This document shows, piece after piece, positions 21,629-33,170 of a DNA stretch of 64,000 bases. How positions within the stretch are numbered: position 1 is the first letter of the stretch; each line of letters begins with the position of its first letter. The stretch spans positions 78,823-142,822 of the forward strand of contig JAVXUO010002465.1 in assembly GCA_033065855.1 (NCBI GenBank), written 5' to 3'. Both the position numbers and the translations under genes were made by a program. The notes beneath the pieces were generated by a model that was not told the origin of the DNA, did no database searches, and worked only from the letters and a program-made list of their open reading frames with translations. Source of the stretch: Escallonia rubra (lineage: Eukaryota > Streptophyta > Magnoliopsida > Escalloniales > Escalloniaceae).

Positions 21629-24600
21629 GCGGGATACCTCGGAACAGAGGATTACTGCTCATGTCCTCAACAATTAGTATGTTTTCAATTTTCAAAACTC
21701 AATTCCTACCATCTTTTAGCTAACATATCTAACTTAATACTTTGTTTTTTTTGGGATTGACGTATCTCTTGTGATTTCTTGTAATTAACTTTGTTGAAGA
21801 TTGCGTTAGGACCAAAATTGGTCCTATTAATAAAACCCACCTCCCACGGCCTTATCCGACATGGAAGGCGTGGACAGAACCAGACAAGGAACTTTTCTGA
21901 ACTTGTCTAGAGGAAGTTCTTGGTCAGGATTGTTTATTTTTCATTGCTTTATTTGGTTTTAGAAGTACATTACTGCTGAATTTTTCTTGCTAATCATGTT
22001 TGAAATTTTGTTGAATTATGTTCAGGATTACTTCAAATTCGAGTCCGACAGAGACCAAGAACTTGGGAGCCAGGCCTAGGTGTGGCATTGTTCAGAAAAT
22101 TACAAGAAATGGATGCTCAATGCAAGGAGGCAGGCTCTAGCTTGGGCTAACGTGACAAATATTTCTATGTCCAAGGACTTCAACCCCGAGTACTTCTCAA
22201 AAGCCATATGATGTGCACAATCTGAAGCTGAGAGAAGAAGACCCTGACAAAAGGCCCCCTACGATGCTCCAAGGCTTTGAGGCCACACACAAAAATAAAG
22301 ATGGGAAGTGGATTTCTGAGAGCGCAGAGTAGTTTGCGGTGAACAATCAACTATTCTTTACTTTTGCATTCATATTGTATCCTTATTGGTTACGACCATG
22401 CATTTGCATTTCTATAACATTTATTACTTTCTTATACATAATGCATATAAGGAAAAAGTTCAGGCCAACTCCCAGGCAGATGGTAGCCAAGCAGTGGACG
22501 AGTTCTCTTTGTGGTCAGAAGCTACAGGCCCGTATCCTCAGCCACCTTCGTCAATCTGCACGTTCATTACTAGGCAGACAACAGTCATCAGGTGCAACCA
22601 GTTGTAGCAGTTCTCAGGTTGAAGAAATGGTATATATATAGCTTAGACAGACTTGTTGAAGAAAAAATTGCGATGATGATCCAACAAGGTTTTATTATGC
22701 TTGGAGCGAGACATCAGGTAATAACAATTTTCTTAAGTAGTTATCTATTGTGGTCATTTAGTATGTGATCTTGATTTGATTATATTGTGTTGAATCATTT
22801 GTATGGCTTCATGCAGAGCGGTATTGTGCCTAGTGCCGGTGATTCTCAAGGCGGTGAGGACATTATTGGATCGAACGTGCCTTCAACAAGGGATGAAGAA
22901 GATGATGATGACATGGTTGATGGATCTACCGACTAGTATGATTTGGGGTCCTATGTATTGATTGTAGTTGTGTAGCTCATGAACTTATACTTGGCTCATT
23001 TTTTCAATTTTGGTTGTAGACTGTGTATGTACCTGAGAGTTGACATTTTTCTTTGTCAATTTGATGTGATTTTAATGACCTATGTTTATAATTTGATGAT
23101 GTAAAGCTTTGTTGATGTGCTTGGTTTGGGATTGACGTATTGAAATCAATATGGGACTTGTTTTTGGATGTGTAGAGCATATTGGTTTTGGACAGGTTGC
23201 TTGAGTGAATGCGGGACAAGTTGTTGAATTGGTTTTTGAACGAATGCGGGACATGTTTTAGTTTTTAAATGAATGTGGGATAGGTTGTTGAATTAGTTTT
23301 GAATGAATGCGGGATAGGTTGTTGAATTGGTTTTGGACAGGAGGTCAAAACATGCCTATATTTTTAAAAGCATAACCTAGGTATAGCTACCGCACATCGC
23401 GGTCGCTAAACTAGATAATGTGGTCGCTAAATTAAACATTTTAAATAAAAAAAAACTATTTACCGACCGCAATGGCAGTCGCTATATTAGAAAACGCGGT
23501 CGCTACCTAAAAACATTTTAAATAAGAAAAGTTTTTAGGGTCCCAATATATGTTGCTAAATTAGAAAAAGCGGTCACTAAATAAAAACCAATTTAAATTT
23601 AAAAATATTTAGCGACCGCGTTGGCAGTCGCTAAATTTGGTCAACGAGGTCGCTAAATTTAGCGACTGATAATTAAATGCGATCACTAAAGTTTAGCGAC
23701 CTAGCCTCTACTGACAGTTTCAGCGACCGCAAAATGCGGTCGCTAAAACGGTTGAGCGACCGCATTTCCTACTTTAGCAACCGCTTTTGGCGGTCGCTAA
23801 AGCCCTTTTTTCCTATAGTGGAACATCCTCCGGGTGTAACTGTCGCTCTGCAACTGGTGTCTATAACTGTGAAGGAGCAGTAAGGGATGGGGCCGCTTCC
23901 ATCACGACAAGTGCAGTCACATTGGGCTGGCCACGTACACGCCCTTTCTTTCTATCGACGATTCTCGGTGTATCCAACCCCCGCTTCAATCCCTTGGTAC
24001 TCGTACTCGTACTCGTGGAGGCTGATGGTTGACCAGAATGCTACCCAAACATCCTAATATGTTCATACGAGGCCTGCAAAACAGTTATTTAACATTGAAG
24101 ACATTAATGTAACAAACATTGAAGACATTATCGAATTTTAACTATAGATAATTTAATTTGTAACTTACATCGATATGTCGAGCAATTGGTGAAACGAACT
24201 CCCCCCGGATACGCATCATCATTATCCACCTTCATGATGTGTGTCTGAGAGTATGCCATAGCACACACATCATCCTTCTTCAGCTCCGGGTGCTCAGCCG
24301 CATTCTTATGTCGGATGACGTCGTGAGGTATCGAGCCTCCCGTTTGTGTAAGATCCTGATTACCGACTTGTCTTCTAAACCGATAAGTACTTTTGGATAT
24401 TATCGGCATGTCTAATCATTTTTACATTCAGTTTATGCTTTATTAAATTGAGCATGTTAGCCCTTATATTTCTGACCATCTAAAAGGTGAATTTTATGCT
24501 CGTTTTAATAATTATGATTCCTGATTTATCTAAGTTTGATTGCTTTGATGCTCATAACTACTAACATTGGTCAAAGGATTTTTTTGGTTCTATCTCAATC

Positions 24601-25450
24601 ACTTGATTTAGAGTATTTGCTTTATTCTACTGAAGTTCCCATACTTGACAAATCTGCTACTTCTGAGCATGCGTCTTCTAAAAAATATGGTTCATCTCAA
24701 CATATTTTTGCACTAAAATATTTTGAAAACGTAATCATTTATGTCGCCGATACATTTTGCGTCATCTTTCCAATGATCTGTTTGAAAATTTTCATTGTTA
24801 TGGAAGTGCTAAAGAAGTGTGAGAGGTTGTAAAGGCCAATTTTTATGTTGGGCATTCTAGTTTGAAAATAACGTAATCTGGAAATTTTTTTATTTTAAAA
24901 TTATGGATAGGGATATCGAGATTTTACCATGTAGGTCGATTGCCCTTATCAACATAGAACACTAGAGCATTGAAAAGGACAAGTCCAACTGCCGCAAGTT
25001 TGCTTCTAAGGCGAACCTAATTGAGCAAATGCCTTAAAGGAGGCATCTTAAACCATTACTAGAATCAGCACCGCTCCAACAACAGAAAGAAAAAAGGGCA
25101 GGCTTCAGATAGGAATAATCTTAGGTTCAGAAACCCACGACAAAATTCAAAAACCTAGCAACTGGCCTTGTTTCGTTTGTGGGAAAGCTGGACACCTTGC
25201 TAGTTAGTGGATGTAAGTACTGCAAGGCCAAGAGAGCCAACACTAAGGGAGGGGCAACCATCACCCAAGGCGTCAAGCTCATTTGCCTGAGACCAATGAG
25301 ATCATAGTTGAGGTCGTCTAGGAAGTTAACTTAGTTGACAATATGTTCGAATAAGTGGTGGACATTGGGCCACTAGGCATATTTGTGCGAAGAATGAGAT
25401 GTTCGTCAATTATGAGAAGGTGGGTGATGAAGACAACTTCTTCATGGGAA
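21629..25450. repeat. Segmental tandem duplication, copy B
   Basis: Counterpart of 17341-21270. It carries the CACTA second-gene remnant (about 21790-22940), the subterminal array and terminus (23388-23821), the minus-strand remnant (23846-24409) and the Copia gag remnant (24500 on). It differs by many point changes, a shortened transposase segment (about 70 codons missing after 22205), premature stops (for example near 22078) and a much shorter (TACTCG)n tract (about 23996-24015). Confidence 0.9.
23388..23821. repeat. CACTA 3' subterminal repeat array and terminus, copy B
   Basis: Same motif (GCGGTCGCTAAA and inverse) and terminus (TTTTTTCCTATAGTG) as copy A, slightly longer. The flanking sequence right of the terminus (GAACATCCTCCGGGTGTAA) is also the same as in copy A. 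Confidence 0.9.
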
Positions 25451-25955
25451 CTCTCCTACTGCCAGGGTTTTGGGGATATGAAATTAACTAAATTTACCTC
25501 CAAACAATCTATCACCCTTGAATCTATTCTTCATGTTCCAGACACCTATAGAAACCACGTGTCTGGATCCCTTTTTGAACAAAGCGTAAGTCAAAGTGGT
25601 CTTTGGATCTGATAAGCTTTTCTTAGTTAGTACGGGGTATTTGTTGAGAAATCATTTTTAATGGGTGGCATTGGGGTATCTTGACACGTGGCATGCTTGA
25701 TTTAGACATGTCAATGTTGCATCAATCAGAAGGTTGAAACATTTAAACCTTATATCTAATCTAGTCAATAGCAAATTTAGCAAAAGGGAAACTTGCGTAG
25801 AAGCCAAACACCCTAAGACTTTTAAATATTTTTTTTTGATTAAACTAAGACTTTTAAATATGTGGAAAAGAATATTGAGCTATTAGAGCTCATCCACAGT
25901 GATTTAGTTGACTTTTAAGAACACAACTAGTAGAGGAAATAACCTTTGTAGTTGG
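24500..25955 (+). mobile_element. Ty1/Copia gag-pol remnant, copy B (longer)
   Basis: Extends further than copy A. After the Gag and zinc-knuckle relic (W-P-C-F-V-C-G-K-A-G-H-L-A near 25162) come protease-region residues, L-E-S-I-L-H-V-P-D and the V-S-G-S-L-F segment (25528-25580), then the GAG-pre-integrase domain (W-H-A-*-F-R-H-V-N-V-A-S-I-R-R-L near 25687-25737) and the integrase start (L-L-E-L-I-H-S-D-L near 25882). Stops and frame changes are frequent. It ends where LINE sequence begins near 25957. Confidence 0.75.
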
Positions 25956-25956
25956 T

Positions 25957-26419
25957 GTATCTCCTCAAATCAAAGGAGAAGCATAGAATTGAACCATTTA
26001 AAGTGTATCAAGAATGAGAATCAAAGGTCATTAGTGAAAGAGGATGAGGTTATAGAAAGACTGAGAGGTATTTTGATAAGCTAGTTAAGGGAGAAATTGA
26101 TGATAGCTTGTGCGAACTAGATGACTCGTTTGATGATACTAATCCGTGATTTGGTTCGTAGAGTTAAAACATATTAAGTGAAAAGTGAACGAATCTTTGA
26201 AAAGGATGAAAGTCCGAAAGGCTATTGGACAAAATGGCATTCAGTACTGAGGTTTGGAGATGCTTAATTGATGTGGACATAGATCTGATGACTATGTGGT
26301 GCAACAAATCTCATATTGTTTGAAATGCCTCCGAAGTGGAAGAAAACACTTTAACACCTTCATATAAGAATAAAGGAGATACCTAAAGCTGTAAGAATTA
26401 GAGAGGGATCAAGCTTAGT
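25957..26419 (+). mobile_element. LINE (L1-like) reverse-transcriptase fragment, 5' part
   Basis: Decayed frames match the region before and at the start of a plant LINE reverse transcriptase: S-L-V-K-E-D-E-V-I-E-R, F-D-K-L-V-x-G-E-I-D-D, R-M-K-V-R-K-A-I-G-Q-N-G-I, then T-P-S-Y-K-N-K-G-D and R-G-I-K-L at 26380-26418. It continues at 28304 after the inserted LTR element. Confidence 0.75.
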
Positions 26420-28298
26420 TGTAACATCCCGCACTTTTTGAGCTATTTAAAATAATTATCCATGACCCGAAAATTAAACGGGCATTAAATTGGTGTAATT
26501 CTCGGGTCGTGACAGGAATGGTATCAGACCAATACAGTCTTGCAATAATTAGAGCTTATGTACCTGATTCTGTAGACTTGTCAGAGCAGGGTAGAATAGA
26601 CATTTAGGCGCTGTAAAATATTGTTTAGGCTATGCTTTCGAAGTAGGGTGCAAACCATCGAGAGTATTGGGGACTAGGGTTTGGACTTATTCTAATAGGG
26701 GTTTGAGAGCCATGTACTTGTTGATTATCTTAAGTGATATATATTGCGTCTTTTATGTGACGAACTTTCTTTTCATTTAGCTAAAGGGTGTCTAGCCAAG
26801 AAGCCCTTACCAAACCTTCTATGGAAAAGGGAAATTCCTCTCCATCCCAGGAAATACCGTCGACCGGGCAACCCCAGAAGCCTGACTCAAGGACGTTGAT
26901 GAATCCATCCTCTAGGGCGATACGGGTACCTACATCTGGCAAAGGCGGAAATAGACGTGGTAAGATTAGAGCAGTAACAAGAAATAGACGTCAGGAAGAG
27001 AACGCCTTTCTGCCAAAGGAACCGCACAAAGCTTGGCATAACCTACGGGAAAAACTTTCAAAAGAATTCAGCACCTCGGACGAGCGGAAAAACTAGTTCG
27101 CTGCCATGCCTCAGGTGTAACCACTTCCATCCTCGTCAACCCTGTTGGTGGCAAATGGGGGAATGTTTCGCATGTGGACAACAAGGACATTTCATAAGGA
27201 ATTGCCCTAGAACCGAACCACAGAGTTAACCAAGGGATGATGCAACAAAACCCCGGACAACGATAGGAGTTCTTGCCATGACCTCACAGAACGCGCAGGC
27301 ATCCGATTCAACGATAACGAGTGCATTCTATGTTCCTTCCATCTTTGCAAAAGTATAATTAATTTTGGTGCCATGCTTTCAGCCGCATCTCCTAGCTTTG
27401 TTAAATGGTTACGCAAGCAGTTAGAGACCACGTTACGATAGTGGTTGGCACATTGATGAAGTGTCCACTAGATTTAAAGTAAGATTCCTTGATAACGGTG
27501 GAATTAGGTCTTAGGGATATATTTACACTATTCATGTGTGTTCTGAGAACCGTTTTCCGTTCGTCACGATGCACTGAATCATAGGCAATACTGATTTTGA
27601 TAGTTCAAATTTTCATGGTGATTTGAAAAGGTTAACAAGGATGGAACCTTCATTGTGATTTGCTTGGGGGATTTGCTTTGATCTGATATCATATGCCTAT
27701 GGTCTTAGTTTTAACAAAGGAAAATAATAGTATATGATTTAGGAATAAGATTCTATAGACTTTTGAGTCTAAGATAATCTATGATTTAGATTAAACTTTG
27801 GAAGCGTGGATTAGATTTGAGAAATTTTTAGGTTTCAGTATAAGCATGAGATTTTGGCCGAGTACGCAATAAGAAAAACCCAAATCATTTTGCCTTTAGA
27901 TTTGAAAACTTTTAAGCGTTAACCAAAGAAGATGATTGAGGGATAAGACTACAAACTTTTGGTAAGTGATGTGAAAACTTAGAGTCTTAAACTTTAGTAG
28001 GGGTACGATACATGCGTGTGTAGAATCATAATATTTGTGTCAGTTTAAGGTAACACATTTCCTTGTTATGGATTCGATAATAGTTCGAAGTTATTTGGTT
28101 TGAGACATTAGAGTGCGCGGCAGAAGCGTAGTACCTAGACGTTCCAACTAATATGAGATCCGAGATCAAATTTCGAGGACGAAATTTTTTAAGGTGAGGA
28201 AAATGTAACATCCCACACTTTTTGAGCTATTTAAAATAATTATCCATGACCCGAAAATTAAACGGGCATTAAATTGGTGTAATTCTCGGGTCGTGACA
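26420..28298 (+). mobile_element. Miniature Gag-bearing LTR retrotransposon (TR-GAG-like, Ty3/Gypsy-related)
   Basis: Two 95-bp LTRs (26420-26514, 28204-28298) start TGTAACATCCC, end GGGTCGTGACA and differ at one site. Exact 5-bp target duplications TTAGT (26415-26419, 28299-28303) flank the element, which sits inside a LINE. A primer-binding site TGGTATCAGA, complementary to initiator tRNA-Met, follows the 5' LTR at about 26520, and a purine-rich tract (AAGGTGAGGAAAA) precedes the 3' LTR. The interior encodes Gag remains with a CCHC zinc knuckle (C-F-A-C-G-Q-Q-G-H-F-I-R-N-C near 27159-27200) and a piece of the protease region. There is no reverse transcriptase or integrase, so it depended on enzymes from other elements. 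Confidence 0.9.
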
Positions 28299-28303
28299 TT
28301 AGT

Positions 28304-28830
28304 AGTCAAACAATGAAGCTTTTGGAGAGGGTATTGAATGTATACCAAGAAGGGAGACTAAAATATTTGAGAATCAATTTGCTATCTCCCAGGAGGTCTA
28401 TTGCGAAACTATTTTGAAGGTTCCAACGCAAGTTTTGTGGTGGGATCTCTAGAGGAATGGAGTGCCTATCAATTACATTGAGGTGATTAAGGATATGTAT
28501 GATCAAGCGACTACTAGTCGTGGGAACAACTGATAGAATGACTACTAGTTTGCAAGAACGATTGGACTTCACCAAGTGTTAGCTTTAATCCTATATGTCT
28601 TTAATATGGTTATAGACGAGCTTCCTTAGAATATTTGGGATAACGTCCAATTTGTACATTATTTGCATATGATATAGTTTGAAATCACGTGACTGGATTA
28701 TGACTAAACGTCAACTTAGAGTTATGTAGAAGTACTTTAAAATCCAAAGGCTTTAGGTCAAACCTAGAATGCAACTTTAGTAAAACTAGAATGCAACAAT
28801 CCCAGCAGTTTCTTAGTTGTGTTTTGGTAA
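28304..28830 (+). mobile_element. LINE (L1-like) reverse-transcriptase fragment, 3' part
   Basis: Continues the LINE interrupted by the LTR element: T-M-K-L-L-E-R-V-L-N right after the target duplication, then relics of the finger/palm region (F-C-G-G-I-S-R near 28430, then an R-I-C-M-I-like segment), with many frame breaks, fading out by about 28830. Confidence 0.7.
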
Positions 28831-28842
28831 GAGAGAATGACA

Positions 28843-29312
28843 AAATGCTCCTTGAATTATACACATATTTTTCCTCAGTCTGCTTAATACCACGTGGCCT
28901 AAATTGTGACTGCACTCCATTGGGGGGTAACAAACCCAATTGTTTCTAGGACCATAACAAATGAACCTCATGCATACGATAGGGTTTTGATTTGGTAGAG
29001 ACAGAGCCATGGCCGGCGAGCTTGGTTTCCGTAATTCCCATGGTGGTGGTGGTGGACGCGATGTTATGTGAATTTGCACCAAAACAAAAAATCCTTATAT
29101 TGAGGTGAACTAATCTGTAGTGATGACTTGGCCAGTTAGAATTCGGATTCCAATTGCTTCGCCACGTAATCTAATCAGCAATTATGCCCTTACTTTAACT
29201 ACTTAAAAGTGAATTTTAAACATAAGTAAGTTTTTGGACGGATTTGCAATCTGTAAGATGCAATTACGCAAATGAACCTGCAAAACCATGTATAGTTCAA
29301 GGACCCTTTTAG
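28843..29312. mobile_element. MITE with about 25-bp inverted ends
   Basis: Left end AAAATGCTCCTTGAATTATA and right end (reverse complement) AAAAGGGTCCTTGAACTATA are imperfect inverted repeats about 470 bp apart. The inside is non-coding; a short GGT run near 29040 gives spurious Pro- and Gly-rich frames. I could not settle the target duplication, so superfamily is open. Confidence 0.5.
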
Positions 29313-32283
29313 TAATATGTTTTGAATTAGTAACTTCATTGATGGGGTTCTATTTGTACTCTTGGCCTAAAATGTGTTTCTTGGGATAACAGTAGTTAAA
29401 GTCAAAATCTTGCTTTCTTTAGTTATTAAAAGCATGCCTAACCAGAAAGCCCATTGAACTCCACATGCAGCACCTCACCTAGGGCTAGCCAAAGCCCCTT
29501 TGAAAAAGCGTGTGATTCGTGTGGTTAGCGCGAGATGGAAAGCCCTTTTGAGGCATGCTAGTGGATAGCCCTTTTGAGGTGTGCTTTTTCCAGGCTGGGC
29601 AAACTTCCCCCTATAGGGTGTGAGGTCACACGGACATGGTAATTATGAAGTTTATGGGTTACAAATTCTTTTGCCAAATTCTCATTCATTGAACACATTA
29701 AGAACCACCATCAGAACCTTCTACTTTGCCTCTATTCTATATGGCGCCAAATCACTGCCGGTTATTGAAACAAGTACCATGAGATTAACGAATAATTTCA
29801 AACTCTTGCAATGGTGATGTTTGTGATCCATAATTTTATGTGTAAAGATAAACCGAATATGTACCCAAAAAGAGATTTAAAAAGATAGAGGAGGATTGTG
29901 CTTTTGTGCTTGGTGAGTTGTAACCCCCAGAAAATTCCCAGAGCATTAGACAATCATTCGATCGATAACTTAATTGTTCGAATTACCTCAATTCAATAAA
30001 ACAACCCCAATGTATATCAGAGTTTCTACAGTAACTCAAATTCTCAAATAATTGTTCTTAACTGAAAAGACTAAATTTAAGTACTCAAGAAAGTGAATTA
30101 AACAATTCTTTACCTCGTTGGGCCTTAACTAAACAAAACAATAAAATTTATGTCAACTTCTAATCTAGGCTCTAATAATCCCCAAGTAATCTACTGATGA
30201 TTTTTACTCACAGAAGGGAACAAATAAATGTGAGCTTTTGAGAGCTTAGTAAGGTCGCTCAAGATTCAGACGGAATGATTGCAAACAATTTACAAATATA
30301 ATTCAATGACAAAATGGGAGAGAGATTCAACTCAATCCCTTGGATTAGTTATCAATAAGAGCATTTTCAGATACACTATAAACAATTTAGATGATATTGA
30401 ACATGAGTACTTTGTAAAGCAACACACAGACAGTGCATGGTAACACTTAGCAAAGTCACAAAAGTATTGCTCAATAACAATGGTAACTACATATGCATAT
30501 GTACACTAGCTATTCCATCAATGTACTAGCCCTGTGTCTCCTACAGTAAACAGACCATCCTTCTATCACTCCCAATACAGACCATCCTTATAACGCCTCA
30601 ATACACTATCTCATGTCAATATGCAGAAAATAATAATCACTAAATCAACATGTAAATTGATGTTTGATGGGCAATGGATAATGAGCATCGATACAAATTT
30701 CAATGAACATTTAAGGCTCAACGAAAGGTTTCAAAGGTGTTAGCCCTATGGTTGGATAAACAAGGCTTACATCTAGTTTTGATGATAACACTACATTGAT
30801 CATCTTTTAATATGTGCTTTGAGTGGATTCTTAGTAGGTATACACATACACACTCATGAAGACACATTTGAGAAGTTGGATATGTGGGTTAATGTCAAAG
30901 AAGCTTAAAGCTATTGTGAACATGCTATGAGAGCTTCATCAAGTTCAATGTCAAAGAGCAACAAAGAATGTATAGGCTAAGTTACTATGAATTATGATTG
31001 ATCTTTACTATTATGTAAATGCTCTTGGTTTGATGATTGGATTAATGACTATGATCTAAAATGACCTTAGGACACCATATGCATTAAATGTGAGTTCATA
31101 ACCATTTACACAAGTGTGGTTCTTGAAATGAGTGAACTCGAGCTTTCTCAAATTTTCTCAAAAATGTTTTTAGAGCTAACATTTTTATATTTTAATAAAT
31201 CTTTTCATTAACTTTTCAAGGCAAAAAACGGCGCCTCAATCCGATTTTTCTAGAGAAAGTTATGTTCAAAGTAAGAAAGGAGATTTCCTAAGGCAGTCAA
31301 GTGATGGGCAGTAAGGTAATGCAGTCGACTGACTTTATTGATCGTTGGTTGAAAAATAAGGGCTAGTTTTGTCCAAAATCATATCAAATCTTTCAATAAC
31401 GGCTATATTTGATATCCACCCTACATAAATGATTTGTGGCTTCATCATATACCATGGAAAACACATTCTAAACCTTCATTCATTATAGAAACATCAAAGC
31501 TCATAGTTTAAACTTTTTCTCTCTTCATCTTCATGATTTTATATCATTAAAGAAAGTATCTTTGTCAGCAATTCTTTAATTGAGATTGAGTATTCTTCAA
31601 GTCATCAACTCTTTCATCTCTCTATTGTACTAGAGCTTCATTTGCTTTGTGGACTCAAGGCTTGTGCTTGTGTAGAGAATGTAATAGCCCTTTTTTATGC
31701 TAATGAAGATCATATTTGTTGGAAAATAAATTAAGGGATAAATCATTAGAGAAAATCGGTCGTTAAACCATCTCTGATGGATTCAGTCGAATGAATTCTG
31801 ATTCATTCGAATGAAACTTCGTATAGCCGACTTAGCTTAGACTTACTAAAAGTTTCAGTCGATGAATAGTGTTTGCTTCGAATGAATAGTGTTTAAGACG
31901 AATGGGAATATCTTTCGGTCAAATGGAATGATCAAGTGTGAAGGAGTATTTTGCGACTGAAGGATTCAGTCGAAGGAATACTCTTTCCTTTGAATGAAGG
32001 TGTTAGATTCCCTTTTTGTAAATATTAGAAAGTTTTGGGCACATTTTGAATAAGTATCAAAAGTTGGGGGAGTGTTAGTGTAATTTGCCAACTTAGGACT
32101 TTCCTTTAAATAGCTTCCTTTTTGTTCTTTCAAGCCCTTTTCTTTAGGTTCTCTTACTTCTTTTTCTTAAAAGTTGAGAGAGAGAAGGGGAGAAGGCTTG
32201 GGAGGCTCTTTAGATTCTAAGACAGCGCTTTAAGGATTTTGTACCAAAAGCTTGCTGGAGATTGTTGATCGCAGTGAAGCCAA
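29313..32283. other. AT-rich intergenic DNA, probable decayed LTR sequence
   Basis: No gene is visible. Around 29440-29620 the motif AAAGCCCTTTTGAGG is repeated and partly inverted. At 30730-31700 the sequence resembles the LTR of a decayed Copia-type element (TGATGATAACACTACATTG). At 31780-32010 variants of TTCAGTCGAATGAAT recur at least five times. The 3' side (about 32100-32283) looks like a leader of the Copia gag fragment that follows. Confidence 0.35.
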
Positions 32284-33170
32284 ATCAGCTTCGATAGAGA
32301 AGGCGCGGGCAGGCATTCAAGAATGGGGTATCAAGGCATTCTAAATGATCAAAACAACTATCGAAAGAACCTTTTGGCACGCATTGAGAATGTTGAAACA
32401 CCTAAAGAAGTATGGGATGCTCTTGATGCACTCTTTTCAAAGGAAAATGCAGCTTATGTGGGGACAGGCCAAAAACATGTAGCAAATGGTTAACCTTAGC
32501 TGAGTATTTTTATAATACTCCCTACCATACCTCACTCAAGGTTACTCCATTTGAGGCATTATATGGGTACACTCCTAGGGTGTTGAACTTGGGGACACCT
32601 AAGACTGCACCCTATAGCTGTTGATACCTATACGATTGAAAGTAAAAGACTCTTGAATCTCCTCAATGATAATTGGGCTGTGGACCAATCTCGAATAAGA
32701 GCAACTGAGACAAACGTACAAGTGAAAAAGAGTTCTCAGTTTATTTACCGAAAAAAAAAAAAAGAGTTCTCAGTAGGGACAAGGTCTATACCTCAAACTT
32801 CAGCCTCATGTGCAATCGAGCCTAGCTCTCAGAAGGAACTTGAAAGTAGCCCTTGAATACTCTGGTCCCTACAAGATATTGGCAAGGATTGGGCCAGTTG
32901 CCTATCGATTAGAACTACCCCAGGGTGCACAAATCTACCCAGTTTTGTATGCTTGGACTTAAGCCTGCACTAGGCCAAAACGCCCCCGTCACTCCAATGC
33001 CCCCACCTATCAATGAAGATGGCCTAATTCTACTTGAACCAGCTCAAATCATTGATAACGAGATGGTTAAAAGGGGATATCAGTCTATCTCTCAAGTCTT
33101 GGTAGCTTGGACCAACATGCCAGAAAAGGAATCCACCTGGGGGAAGACTGGACTACAATGAAAAGTAGAG
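32284..33170 (+). mobile_element. Chimeric retrotransposon relic: Copia Gag fused to Gypsy integrase/chromodomain end
   Basis: The left part (to about 32457) encodes a Copia UBN2-type Gag segment (T-P-K-E-V-W-D-A-L-D-A-L-F-S-K). It abuts a Ty3/Gypsy integrase C-terminus (W-L-T-L-A-E-Y-F-Y-N-T-P-Y-H-T-S-L, then T-P-F-E-A-L-Y-G-Y-T-P) and, after gaps, the GPY/F-like and chromodomain-type end (L-K-P-A-L-G; M-V-K-R-G-Y-Q-S; V-A-W-T-N-M-P-E-K-E-S-T-W). Copia and Gypsy orders differ, so a deletion or recombination joined two elements. Frames are broken throughout. Confidence 0.75.
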
